The notes below the pieces were generated by a model. It did no database searches. It saw only the letters and a program-made list of their open reading frames with translations, and was not told the DNA's origin. Position numbers and translations under genes: made by a program. A DNA stretch of 10,000 nt from Rheinheimera sp. (GTDB lineage: Bacteria > Pseudomonadota > Gammaproteobacteria > Enterobacterales > Alteromonadaceae). This document shows, in pieces, positions 1 through 7,594 of this stretch. The stretch spans positions 1-10,000 of the forward strand of contig NZ_JAIWOI010000077.1 in NCBI RefSeq assembly GCF_020217005.1, in the 5' to 3' direction. The stretch's first letter is position 1, and each line of letters begins with the position of its first letter.

Positions 1-1583
1 CTATAGTTCAGGTGCCTACCGGTGTCATGTCACGTTTTGTTGAGCTGCCGCTGCATTTAAATAAAAGCAAAAAGAAAGGCCGCTACCGCCGGCAGATTAT
101 TTTGCTCGACGACATCATAGTGCACTGTTTAAAAGACTTGTTTAATGGTTTCTTTGAATTTTGTGAAATTCAGGCCTTTTCCCTGAAGCTAACCAGGGAC
201 GCCGAATACAATATCAGTGATACGCTGGACCAGTCACTCATTGACAAAATGTCCAAAGGCATTAAGCAGCGCTTAAAATCTGAGCCTGTGCGTATGGTTT
301 ATGATGCTCATATGCCAGAACACATGCTGAAGATGCTGAAAAAATTACTCGGCTACAGCTCTTATGATTCTCTAATTCCAGGCGGTAAGTACCGTAATTT
401 CAAAGACTTTATCGGATTTCCAAATATTGGTCACCCATCGTTGGAATTCCCTGCTATGCCGGTATTAAAAAGCCCTGAATTTGAACGTCACACTACAAGC
501 TTTGAAGCGATCCGCACTTCAGACATTTTGTTGTATTACCCCTATCACAGCTTTGGTTATTTCACTGAGTGGGTACGTCAGGCCTCCTTTGATCCTAAAG
601 TCACCAGCATAAAAATGACCATGTACAGGGTGGCGAAAAATTCCAGAGTCATACATTCCCTGTTGGATGCAGTGCGTAACGGCAAGCAGGTCACAGTAGT
701 AGTGGAATTAAAAGCCCGTTTTGATGAAGAAAACAACATCAACTGGGCACGACGGATGACCGAGGCCGGAATTGAAGTAATCTTTGGCCTGCAGACGTTA
801 AAAATCCACTCCAAACTCTGTTTAATCACCCGCCAGGAAAAGGGTAAAACTCAGAAGTTTGCCCATATTGGCACTGGTAATTTTAATGAAAAAACAGCCC
901 GCATTTATACCGATATGAGCCTGTTTACCTGTCACAGCGAAATTTGTGACGAGGTGGATCAGGTCTTTGAATTTATTCAGTACAGCTATAAACCTTTCAA
1001 ATTTAACCACCTGATTGTCTCTCCAACCTGGAGCAGACCAAAACTAAGCGCCTTGATTGAAAGAGAAACCAGTTTTGCCACCTCTGGCCGAAAAGCTGAA
1101 ATCACTCTGAAAATCAATAACCTGGTTGACAATCAGATTGTCGATCTGCTGTACAAAGCCAGTATGGCCGGGGTGAAAATCCGTATTATGGTCAGGGGCA
1201 TGTGCTCGCTGATCCCTGGCATTAAAGGCTTAAGTGACAACATTCATGTCACCAGCGTGTTAGACAGATTCCTTGAGCATGCCAGGGTGTATGTATTCAA
1301 TAATGGCGGCGAAACAGATTTATACATCTCGTCAGCCGACTGGATGACCCGAAACCTGGATCAAAGGGTTGAGGTAGGTGTGCCTATTTATGACGCCGCC
1401 ATTAAACAACAGATCCTGACCACGCTGGATATTCAGTGGCATGATAATGTGAAGGCACGGATTATTGATAAAGATCAAAGTAACCACTATGTAAAAAGAG
1501 GCAATAAGCGTAGCATTCGCTCCCAACAGGAAATCTATGACTATTTTGCTCAGTTACAGCAATCCACTCAGGCCGGAACATGA
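1..1583 (+). CDS. ppk1: Polyphosphate kinase 1 (PPK1), 5'-truncated by the window edge
   Basis: PPK1 reversibly transfers the terminal phosphate of ATP onto inorganic polyphosphate. The reading frame is open from position 3 and lacks its start: about 526 codons are visible, against roughly 690 residues for the E. coli enzyme, so about 160-170 N-terminal residues lie upstream. The GTG at position 12 falls inside the conserved segment IVQVPTGVMSRFVELP and is an internal valine, not a start. The two family active-site histidines are visible. The autophosphorylated one is in LKIHSKL (codon 807-809, matching E. coli His435), and the second is in FLEHARVY (codon 1278-1280, matching His592). Other landmarks are KMTMYRVAKNSRV, VVELKARFDEENNINWA, HIGTGNFNEKTARIYTD, VRGMCSLIPG and the SSADWMTRNLD block near the C-terminus. 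Its TGA stop overlaps the ATG of ppx (ATGA), indicating one operon with coupled translation. The promoter lies outside the window. Confidence 0.97.
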   Translation, partial: IVQVPTGVMSRFVELPLHLNKSKKKGRYRRQIILLDDIIVHCLKDLFNGFFEFCEIQAFSLKLTRDAEYNISDTLDQSLIDKMSKGIKQRLKSEPVRMVYDAHMPEHMLKMLKKLLGYSSYDSLIPGGKYRNFKDFIGFPNIGHPSLEFPAMPVLKSPEFERHTTSFEAIRTSDILLYYPYHSFGYFTEWVRQASFDPKVTSIKMTMYRVAKNSRVIHSLLDAVRNGKQVTVVVELKARFDEENNINWARRMTEAGIEVIFGLQTLKIHSKLCLITRQEKGKTQKFAHIGTGNFNEKTARIYTDMSLFTCHSEICDEVDQVFEFIQYSYKPFKFNHLIVSPTWSRPKLSALIERETSFATSGRKAEITLKINNLVDNQIVDLLYKASMAGVKIRIMVRGMCSLIPGIKGLSDNIHVTSVLDRFLEHARVYVFNNGGETDLYISSADWMTRNLDQRVEVGVPIYDAAIKQQILTTLDIQWHDNVKARIIDKDQSNHYVKRGNKRSIRSQQEIYDYFAQLQQSTQAGT

Positions 1584-3160
1584 CCCATTGGACCAGCGCA
1601 GACTCCAGCGCAGATACCCATAACGCCACTTACATGGCTGCTGTTGATTTAGGTTCCAACAGCTTTCATATGGTCATAGCCCGTGTAGTTGACGGCGCTT
1701 TGCAGTTATTGCACCGTGAAAAACAAAAAGTACAGTTGGCCGAAGGTTTGACTGAAGATCTACTGCTGACTGAAGATGCGATGCAGCGTGGTCTGGCCGT
1801 ACTGGCCCAGTTTGCAGATACATTAAAACCTGTGCCCAATGAATCGGTGAGGGTGATCGCCACTTATACCTTAAGAAGGGCAAAAAATAGCGCGATGTTT
1901 TTGCGTCGCGCCCAAGCTATCTTTCCCTTCCCTATCGAAGTGATTTCCGGACAGGAAGAAGCACGTTTTATTTATCAGGGCGTAGCTCACTTTGAACATT
2001 ATCAGGGCAGACGCCTGGTGATGGATATTGGCGGCGGCAGTACAGAATTCGCCATAGGCGAAGGCTTTCAGCCGCTGAAACTGGCCAGTCGTAATATGGG
2101 TTGTGTCAGTTATGCTCAACTGCATTTTCCTAATGGCCGCATCAGTAACAAGAAGTTTGAACGAGCCATCTTGCAGGCGGAGCAAGAACTGGAACCTATA
2201 GTCTCAGCCTACAGAGAAACTGGTTGGCAGCAGGCTGTCGGCACTTCAGGCACTATTAAAACCATCCGGGATATTATTGTTGGCTTGGGCTGGCATCCGG
2301 CTTGTATTGAACCTGAGCATCTGCAGCAACTCAAAGATTTATTAATAGCGCAGGAAAACAGTCAGCAGCTGGATTTACCAGGTTTAGCAGACGACCGTAA
2401 ACTGCTGATCTGTTCTGGATTAGCTATTCTGATTGCTGCATTTAATATGCTTGGCATTGCACAAATGTATTATGTCGATGCGGCCTTACGTGAAGGTGTG
2501 CTCTATGAAATGAGTGATCGCCTGCATCATCATGATATTCGCGAGCACACCATCCAGAGCCTGATCAAAAGATACAGCATCGACATAGCTCAGGCAGACA
2601 GGGTACGCAGTACAGCGCTGGAACTTTTTGCTCAGCTACGCACCAGTTGGCAACTGACGGATGAAATGGCCGATCTGCTCAGCTGGGCCGCCACAGTGTA
2701 TGAGATAGGTTTACATATCAACTCATCCAGCGTACAACGCCATTCGTCTTATATCTTAAAAAATGCCAATTTGCCTGGTTTTAATCAGGAACAACAACAA
2801 CTGTTAGCTACACTGGTGCGTTCACACAGGCGTAAGATCAAGATAGAAGATTTATCGCAGTTTTACTTGTACAGTTCGAGTACAGTCGTGTCTTTACTGG
2901 TATTACTGCGGATGGCGGTTTTATTAAATCAAAAGCGCCGTGATGATTTTTTGCCACCACTAAAAGTTGTTGGTAAAAATCAACACCTGAGTCTGCAGTT
3001 GCCAAAAGAATGGCTGGAACAACAACCTTTGCTGGTTGCTGACCTGCAGCAGGAGCAATTACATCTGAAAAAGATTGCCTTTGTCCTCGATTGCCCCTAT
3101 TTAACAGAGTGCAGTTTGCAAAGCCCGGGGTTTGAACCATCAAATCCGGATGAGGAGTAA
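1580..3160 (+). CDS. ppx: Exopolyphosphatase (Ppx/GppA family)
   Basis: This enzyme should release phosphate processively from the ends of polyphosphate chains, opposing PPK1. The protein has 526 residues, close to the 513 of E. coli Ppx. The N-terminal actin-like ATPase fold shows the phosphate-binding segment AVDLGSNSFH (residues 21-30), RVIATYTLRRAKN (91-103), SGQEEARFIYQG with the catalytic glutamate (123-134), DIGGGSTEF (149-157) and GTSGTIKTI (221-229). The C-terminal helical HD-like region carries YEIGLHI (374-380) and RHSSYILKNANLPGFNQEQQ (387-406), which is nearly identical in kind to E. coli Ppx. Together with the ppk neighbour this favours Ppx over the pppGpp phosphatase GppA. The start at 1580 overlaps the ppk1 stop by four bases and has no strong Shine-Dalgarno sequence, consistent with coupling. 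An ATG at 1634 immediately precedes the first motif but has no better ribosome site. Confidence 0.95.
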   Translation: MTHWTSADSSADTHNATYMAAVDLGSNSFHMVIARVVDGALQLLHREKQKVQLAEGLTEDLLLTEDAMQRGLAVLAQFADTLKPVPNESVRVIATYTLRRAKNSAMFLRRAQAIFPFPIEVISGQEEARFIYQGVAHFEHYQGRRLVMDIGGGSTEFAIGEGFQPLKLASRNMGCVSYAQLHFPNGRISNKKFERAILQAEQELEPIVSAYRETGWQQAVGTSGTIKTIRDIIVGLGWHPACIEPEHLQQLKDLLIAQENSQQLDLPGLADDRKLLICSGLAILIAAFNMLGIAQMYYVDAALREGVLYEMSDRLHHHDIREHTIQSLIKRYSIDIAQADRVRSTALELFAQLRTSWQLTDEMADLLSWAATVYEIGLHINSSSVQRHSSYILKNANLPGFNQEQQQLLATLVRSHRRKIKIEDLSQFYLYSSSTVVSLLVLLRMAVLLNQKRRDDFLPPLKVVGKNQHLSLQLPKEWLEQQPLLVADLQQEQLHLKKIAFVLDCPYLTECSLQSPGFEPSNPDEE

Positions 3161-3198
3161 TATTTTTAAGCCACGACCGGCAAAAGGAAAAATCACAG

Positions 3199-4296
3199 AT
3201 GCCTCAGATTTTCAGTAACGACGCCATCAGCAGAGCCTTATTGTTGGTGATCCTCTGTGCCGGTGTGTTCTTTTTTATTGGATTTTTGGTGCCAGTACTG
3301 GCTGCCCTGATTATTTGTTTTGCCAGTTGGCCTTTGTATCGGCATTTGTTGAACTATTGCCGCAACAATTCCACTTTAGCCGCCAGTGTTGCCATTGTAG
3401 CTATGGTGTTGGGGCTGGTGATCCCTCTGGCTCTGGTGTTTAGTTATGCCATGGAAGAAATCCGGGCCTGGATAGAGTGGCTGAAATATGCCAACGAACA
3501 TGGTGCTGCGGTGCCGGAATGGTTAAATGCCCTGCCCGCTATCGGAGACACTTTGGCAGGCTATTGGCAAACCTATTTAGGCGAACCTCATCAGTTGGGC
3601 CAGGTCGTCAGTTTAGTCAGCGGCGAGCAAATAGGTGGTATCTCTAAATGGGTGCTGAATTTTGGCTGGACCACAGCTGGTTTTATGCTGACGTTGCTGT
3701 TTATGCTGATCACTTTATTTTTCCTGTATAAAGATGGTGAACGTCTGGCCTGGCAGTTGGATACTGTAGGTGAACGCATTCTGCCTGATCGTTGGAACCG
3801 GTTCTCCCGTGTGGTTCCTGCTACCGTCAGCTCTACAGTGATAGGTATGACCATCATCGCGATAGGCGAGGGTGTGGTATTAGGAGTGGCGTATTGGATA
3901 GCTGGCGTGCCCTCCCCTGTAGCTTTTGGTGTATTGACTGGTTTTATGGCATTGATCCCCGGTGGTGCCCCTCTGTCTTTTAGTTTGATTTCCATTTATT
4001 TAATAGGTACTGGCGATTTGACCGCTGGTGTTGGTCTGTTTTTATGGGGCAGCATTGAGCTTTTTATTGTGGATAAAACCATCAGACCGAATCTGGTAGG
4101 AGGCCCAGTCAAACTGCCATTTTTACCAACCTTTTTTGGCCTGATCGGTGGCGTTAAAACTATGGGCATGGTGGGTTTGTTTGTCGGGCCTGTGCTGATG
4201 GCCCTGCTGGTCGCTATTTGGCGGGAATGGCTAAGGGAACCCAAAGAAAACAACGATATAGCGCAAAGATTGCAGAGTAAAACTGAACCCGAATAA
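3199..4296 (+). CDS. AI-2E transporter family (DUF20/YdiK-like) membrane protein
   Basis: The product is a 365-residue polytopic inner-membrane protein of the AI-2E/PerM/YdiK superfamily. Hydrophobic segments lie near residues 11-45, 60-85, 150-180, 205-240 and 243-345, with a polar periplasmic-like stretch at about 85-150. That stretch includes PEWLNALPAIGDTL, resembling the equivalent stretch of E. coli YdiK. The C-terminal family signature is clear: TIRPNLVGG, LPFLPTFFGLIGGVKTMGMVGLFVGPVLMALL. Members have been linked to autoinducer-2 export, sodium/proton exchange or efflux of other solutes, so the substrate cannot be assigned here. The gene starts 38 bases after ppx with an AAAGGA ribosome site (3183-3188) 10 bases before ATG. 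No promoter or terminator is obvious in that gap, so it is probably read as the third gene of the ppk1-ppx operon. Whether it has a phosphate-related role is unknown. Confidence 0.85.
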   Translation: MPQIFSNDAISRALLLVILCAGVFFFIGFLVPVLAALIICFASWPLYRHLLNYCRNNSTLAASVAIVAMVLGLVIPLALVFSYAMEEIRAWIEWLKYANEHGAAVPEWLNALPAIGDTLAGYWQTYLGEPHQLGQVVSLVSGEQIGGISKWVLNFGWTTAGFMLTLLFMLITLFFLYKDGERLAWQLDTVGERILPDRWNRFSRVVPATVSSTVIGMTIIAIGEGVVLGVAYWIAGVPSPVAFGVLTGFMALIPGGAPLSFSLISIYLIGTGDLTAGVGLFLWGSIELFIVDKTIRPNLVGGPVKLPFLPTFFGLIGGVKTMGMVGLFVGPVLMALLVAIWREWLREPKENNDIAQRLQSKTEPE

Positions 4297-4330
4297 AGCG
4301 CAGCCTGTCTGACAATACCAACAAGCAGCT

Positions 4331-4358
4331 TTGCTTTTGCACTGAGACTCAGTATGGT
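4331..4358 (+). promoter_or_regulatory. Candidate promoter of the amidohydrolase gene with a palindromic operator in its spacer
   Basis: A -35-like TTGCTT (4331-4336) and a -10-like TATGGT (4353-4358) are separated by 16 bases. The perfect odd palindrome ACTGAGACTCAGT (4341-4353; arms ACTGAG and CTCAGT around one A) fills most of the spacer. A dimeric regulator bound there would occupy the space between the two hexamers. A transcript starting near 4365 would have a leader of about 20 bases before the start codon at 4387. The -10 matches the consensus at four of six positions, so the promoter itself is tentative. The palindrome is certain as sequence. Confidence 0.4.
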
Positions 4359-4372
4359 AATAAACCAATACC

Positions 4373-4379
4373 AGAAGGA
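4373..4379 (+). promoter_or_regulatory. Ribosome-binding site that decides the amidohydrolase start
   Basis: AGAAGGA ends seven bases before ATG 4387. It selects this codon over the in-frame ATG at 4354, which has no comparable ribosome site. Starting at 4387 also places the hydrophobic signal peptide at the very N-terminus. Confidence 0.75.
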
Positions 4380-4386
4380 TCCTGCC

Positions 4387-5697
4387 ATGCACAGAACATT
4401 AGCTTCATTACTTCTAGCCGGCACTTTTTCAACTCAGGCCGCCATAGATTTAAAACCTCAAACAGAATCTGCCATTCAAGCTATCCAGCCACAAATGCTG
4501 CAATGGCGCCGTCATTTTCATCAATATCCCGAACTATCCAACCGCGAAGTCAATACGGCAAAAATAGTGGCAGAGCATTTAAAATCGCTCGGGCTGGAAG
4601 TGCAAACTGGTTTAGCTCATCACGGCGTTTTGGGTGTACTAAAAGGTGCAAAACCAGGCCCGACTGTGGCGCTTCGGGCTGATATGGACGCCTTACCCGT
4701 GACTGAGCAGGTCGACTTACCTTTTGCCTCCAAAGTACGCAGTACCTTTAACGGTCAGGATGTAGGTGTGATGCACGCTTGTGGTCATGACGCCCACACT
4801 GCGATGTTGATGGCCACAGCCTCAGTGCTGACACAGCTGAAATCACAACTGGCCGGTACGGTTTTATTTGTATTTCAGCCCGCCGAAGAAGGCCCGCCAG
4901 CAGGGGAAGAAGGTGGCGCTAAGCTAATGCTTAAAGAAGGTGTATTTGCCCAATACAAACCTGATGCCATTTTTGGTTTGCATGTATGGCCTGGCCCTGC
5001 TGGTCAGTTGCAGGTAAAAAGTGAAGGCATCATGGCTGCAGCCGACAGCTTTAATATCACGGTCAAAGGCCAGCAAGTGCATGGTTCCAGTCCATGGCGT
5101 GGTGTTGACCCTATAGCAGTGACAGGTCAACTCATTACCGCTTTACATCAAATACCGGCACGGCAACTCGATGTGACGCAAGCGCCTGCTGTGTTATCTG
5201 TAGGTCAGGTGCATGGTGGTGTACGTTGGAACATTATTCCGGATGAAGTAAAACTTGAAGGCACAATACGGACTTTTGATCCTCAAATGCGTGAGCAGCT
5301 ATTACAAAAAATGCAGCACACTTCAGAGCATATAGCGGCCGCCAGTGGTGCCACTGCAGAATTTCATAACCATGGTTTTGCAGCTGTCACCTGGAATGAC
5401 GCTAAGCTGACCGAATGGGCTATGCCAAGCCTAAGATGGGCAGCAGGCAAAGCTGGTGTGGCACCAATCAAGCCTATCACCGCCTCTGAAGACTTTTCCT
5501 TTTTCCAACAACAAGTGCCTGGCGTATTTTTCTTTTTGGGCATAGCTGCAGAAAATACCCCGGTTGAAAAAACCGCACCTAACCATTCGCCTTTTTTTCA
5601 GGTGAACGAGCAGGCACTGGAAAATGGCGTAAGGGCTTTTACTGGTCTGGCGCTGGATTATTTAGCTAACCCGGCAGAAACAGATAAGAAAAGCTAA
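4387..5697 (+). CDS. Exported M20-family amidohydrolase (N-acyl amino acid hydrolase/carboxypeptidase type)
   Basis: This is a binuclear-metal hydrolase of peptidase family M20, the group including hippurate hydrolase, N-acyl-L-amino acid amidohydrolases and IAA-amino acid hydrolases. It cleaves an amide bond to a free amino acid, but the exact substrate is not predictable. It has 436 residues from ATG 4387. The first 19 or so (MHRTLASLLLAGTFSTQAA) look like a Sec signal peptide with cleavage after an alanine, so a periplasmic or secreted location is expected. Metal-site motifs are complete: VALRADMDALPV (94-105), HACGHDAH with Cys132 and His134 (130-137), PAEEG (165-169), GLHVW (197-201), ASEDFSFF (366-373) and NHSPFF with His400 (399-404). 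The dimerisation domain lies at about 210-320. Cytosolic relatives lack the signal peptide. The 3' end overlaps the opposing yeiH-like gene by 32 bases. Confidence 0.9.
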   Translation: MHRTLASLLLAGTFSTQAAIDLKPQTESAIQAIQPQMLQWRRHFHQYPELSNREVNTAKIVAEHLKSLGLEVQTGLAHHGVLGVLKGAKPGPTVALRADMDALPVTEQVDLPFASKVRSTFNGQDVGVMHACGHDAHTAMLMATASVLTQLKSQLAGTVLFVFQPAEEGPPAGEEGGAKLMLKEGVFAQYKPDAIFGLHVWPGPAGQLQVKSEGIMAAADSFNITVKGQQVHGSSPWRGVDPIAVTGQLITALHQIPARQLDVTQAPAVLSVGQVHGGVRWNIIPDEVKLEGTIRTFDPQMREQLLQKMQHTSEHIAAASGATAEFHNHGFAAVTWNDAKLTEWAMPSLRWAAGKAGVAPIKPITASEDFSFFQQQVPGVFFFLGIAAENTPVEKTAPNHSPFFQVNEQALENGVRAFTGLALDYLANPAETDKKS

Positions 5698-6625
5698 AAA
5701 GTAAAAACATCACCAGAGCGGCAAAGCCAACTACTTTGCCGCTGCACTGAGTTAAATCCTGCCAACAGGTGAGGAGGCCCGTCACTAACATCGCAAAAAT
5801 CAGACAGCTTTGTGACATCAACAGCGCCGCCTGACTGAACCAGACTGGCACTACAAAGAAGATATTAACCAGTAATACCGCACTAAAACCCAATACAAAC
5901 CACGGAAAAACAAAAGCTGAGTTGTTTTTGCTATTCAGACTCAGCACCACTAAAAAAGGCACAAGTAAACAGACCCTGAATAGTTTAGCTATCACAGCTT
6001 GGGATGCGGCATCCCCCAACTGACTGCCAGCCGCTACAGCTTGTGATACTTCAGGTGCAGTGCTACCAATCAGCCAGGCCAGTTGGTTTTCTGGCAAAAA
6101 TCCTGTGTGCATCAGCAAGGCATAACTTGCTAACGCCAGCAAGCCCATCAGCAACACCATAGCCAGACTTTGAGTTAACGTTGCTTCGTCACTTTTTCGC
6201 ACTGACCAGGTGGCAAAAATCGCCGAAGTGCCGCAAAAACTTAAACCACAGCTGACTAGCAGTACCAGCTCTTTCGGTAGCTTAAATATTTTTATGCCAA
6301 GCCATAAAGCCGCAGCGAGCACCAGCGCCACCAGAGTCAACAACTGCAATAAAGCCAGCGGACTGGTTTGTGTTACCAGTTCAGGATCAACACTAAAAGC
6401 AAATAGCACTATGCCAAGACGCAGCGCTTTTTGCTGCAATAGCGCCAGTTTATCCAGTTGTGGCGCCAGCAGCTGCCGTGGCTGAATTGCCCACAAAGGC
6501 AATACTAATGCCGCAGACAACCCCAGTAGCAAGGCAACAAACACTGGACTAACCCATTGGTGTAACTCTGGGAGCAGCAGATAGCAGAGTTGTAACAGCA
6601 GACTAAGCAGAACCAATACCAACAT
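5666..6625 (-). CDS. YeiH/UPF0324-family membrane protein, putative sulfate/sulfite exporter
   Basis: The product has 319 residues and about nine to ten hydrophobic segments. The family signature survives in diverged form: CGLSFCGTSAIFATWSVRKSDEATLTQSLAMVLL (about 126-159) aligns with the usual CGGSAI..A....K.....E...S.A block. APEVSQAVAAGSQLGDAASQAVIAKLFRVCLLVPFLV (190-226) aligns with the usual DTSSVVGA..........K..R.. block. Family members are annotated as putative sulfate exporters, and in enterobacteria yeiH lies beside the sulfite-responsive LysR regulator YeiE. The same divergent arrangement is seen here with the 6722-7594 gene. ATG 6625 is the only good start before the first membrane segment and has only a weak ribosome site. 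The final membrane segment (about 298-317) is encoded opposite and beyond the end of the amidohydrolase gene. Confidence 0.8.
   Translation of the reverse strand: MLVLVLLSLLLQLCYLLLPELHQWVSPVFVALLLGLSAALVLPLWAIQPRQLLAPQLDKLALLQQKALRLGIVLFAFSVDPELVTQTSPLALLQLLTLVALVLAAALWLGIKIFKLPKELVLLVSCGLSFCGTSAIFATWSVRKSDEATLTQSLAMVLLMGLLALASYALLMHTGFLPENQLAWLIGSTAPEVSQAVAAGSQLGDAASQAVIAKLFRVCLLVPFLVVLSLNSKNNSAFVFPWFVLGFSAVLLVNIFFVVPVWFSQAALLMSQSCLIFAMLVTGLLTCWQDLTQCSGKVVGFAALVMFLLFSFSYLFLPG
5717..5743. terminator. Strong stem-loop at the convergent gene ends, possible terminator
   Basis: A perfect 10-base-pair stem, AGCGGCAAAG (5717-5726) with CTTTGCCGCT (5734-5743), encloses a seven-base loop. It starts 19 bases after the amidohydrolase stop and lies inside the last 26 codons of the opposing yeiH-like gene. 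On the plus strand no T-run follows directly. On the minus strand T-rich sequence (GTTTTTACTTTTTA) begins about eight bases after the stem. It is best read as a 3'-end stabilising or terminating hairpin for the plus-strand gene. True intrinsic termination on the minus strand would truncate the yeiH-like message before its stop. Confidence 0.5.
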
Positions 6626-6721
6626 AATGATGTCATCTTTGTGGTCAAAAACAACGCTATTGTAATTAGCTATTCAAATAAGAATAATGGATTTATCTTA
6701 TTATTCAGATTAAATAATCAA
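6626..6721. promoter_or_regulatory. Divergent control region between yeiH-like and LysR genes, with inverted repeats
   Basis: This 96-base AT-rich stretch must hold both promoters. It contains interleaved dyads. GAATAAT (6682-6688) pairs with ATTATTC (6700-6706), and AATAAGA (6677-6683) pairs with TCTTATT (6696-6702). TATTC (6671-6675) pairs with GAATA (6682-6686) over a six-base gap. Three TATTC-type half-sites in alternating orientation suit a LysR-type regulator, which usually binds an interrupted dyad between itself and its divergent target. The spacing is not the exact T-N11-A form. No single convincing -35/-10 pair was picked because the whole stretch is AT-rich. Confidence 0.45.
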
Positions 6722-7594
6722 ATGAATTACCCTAGTCCACGCCACTGGTTGTTATTAGATGCCATTTGCCGTCAGCACAGCCTGACCAAAGCAGCAGACC
6801 GTTTAGCCTTAAGTCAGTCCGCTGCCAGCCAGGCATTAAAGGAGCTGGAACAACGTTTGGGTCAGCCATTGTTTTTACGCCAGGGTCGGCAATTAATCCC
6901 AACCCAACATACGCTGGACCTGTTACCTAAACTACAGTTGTTTCTCGACTTGCAACAAGAGCTGGTCAGCTCACAACCTGATAAAGGCGAACTTAGACTG
7001 GTGGCAAGCGAAACGGTAGGTTGTTATTTGCTACCAGCCTTATTGGCTCAATTTACTGCACTTTATCCTGCGATAAATTTCAAACTACGACTGTGCAATA
7101 GCAGCGAAGTACTGCAACTGATGCACCAGCAACAGGCTCAATTGGGTTTTGTTGAAGGCCCGGTATTGAGTACTGAATTTGATATCCATCAGTGGAGGCA
7201 GGATTTAACAGTGTTATTTGGCAAGCCACAGCTGCATCAGAATTTATCTACAGCTCAATTATTGGAACAGCGCTGGATAGTGAGGGAACAAGGTTCAGGT
7301 ACCCGGGCTGTACTGGAGCATGAACTGGCACGACTGCAGTGGTCACCAGACAATCTGCTCGAACTGGAGCGGCCTGAAGCTATTAAACAAGCGGTAAAGC
7401 AAGGATTGGGGATTGGCTGTTTGCCTTTGCTGGCGGTGCAGGATGAAATTAACAGCGGACAGTTAATTCTGCTGCAAAGCCCGTTGCAGTTACAGCGACA
7501 TTTCAGATTGGTCCGGCATAAAAACTATCAACCGCCCCTGCTGCAAAAATTTTTACACTTTCTGCAGCAGGATAGTACAGCTAACGAACTTTGA
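6722..7594 (+). CDS. LysR-family transcriptional regulator, YeiE/CysB-like
   Basis: The product has 290 residues, normal for the family. The N-terminal winged helix-turn-helix spans about residues 5-64, with LTKAADRLALSQSAASQALKELEQRLGQPLFLR as the recognition region. The effector-binding domain follows at about 90-285. LGFVEGP (141-147) and WIVREQGSGTRAVLE (185-199) resemble YeiE and other sulfur-compound-sensing LysR proteins. The ATG at 6722 is chosen because it gives the canonical N-terminus (MNYPSPRHWLLLDAIC). A GTG at 6641 is in frame, but the 27 residues it would add are encoded by the AT-rich control region and look untranslated. No strong Shine-Dalgarno sequence precedes 6722. The regulator probably controls the divergent yeiH-like gene, perhaps in response to sulfite or a related anion (inference from family and position). 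Its end overlaps phoR by 14 bases. Confidence 0.88.
   Translation: MNYPSPRHWLLLDAICRQHSLTKAADRLALSQSAASQALKELEQRLGQPLFLRQGRQLIPTQHTLDLLPKLQLFLDLQQELVSSQPDKGELRLVASETVGCYLLPALLAQFTALYPAINFKLRLCNSSEVLQLMHQQQAQLGFVEGPVLSTEFDIHQWRQDLTVLFGKPQLHQNLSTAQLLEQRWIVREQGSGTRAVLEHELARLQWSPDNLLELERPEAIKQAVKQGLGIGCLPLLAVQDEINSGQLILLQSPLQLQRHFRLVRHKNYQPPLLQKFLHFLQQDSTANEL

Noticed and set aside
4323..4338. Short stem AAGCA/TGCTT followed by TTTT after the YdiK-like gene, possible terminator
   Set aside because: Only five base pairs, and the T-run overlaps the stem. It is too weak to call, though it could attenuate read-through.
4354..4386. ATG at 4354 as the amidohydrolase start
   Set aside because: It would put 11 polar residues before the signal peptide, lacks a ribosome site, and overlaps the likely -10. 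ATG 4387 has AGAAGGA at seven bases.
6641..6721. GTG at 6641 as an upstream start for the LysR gene, adding 27 residues
   Set aside because: The extra residues do not resemble a LysR N-terminus and are encoded by AT-rich promoter DNA. ATG 6722 gives the standard length.
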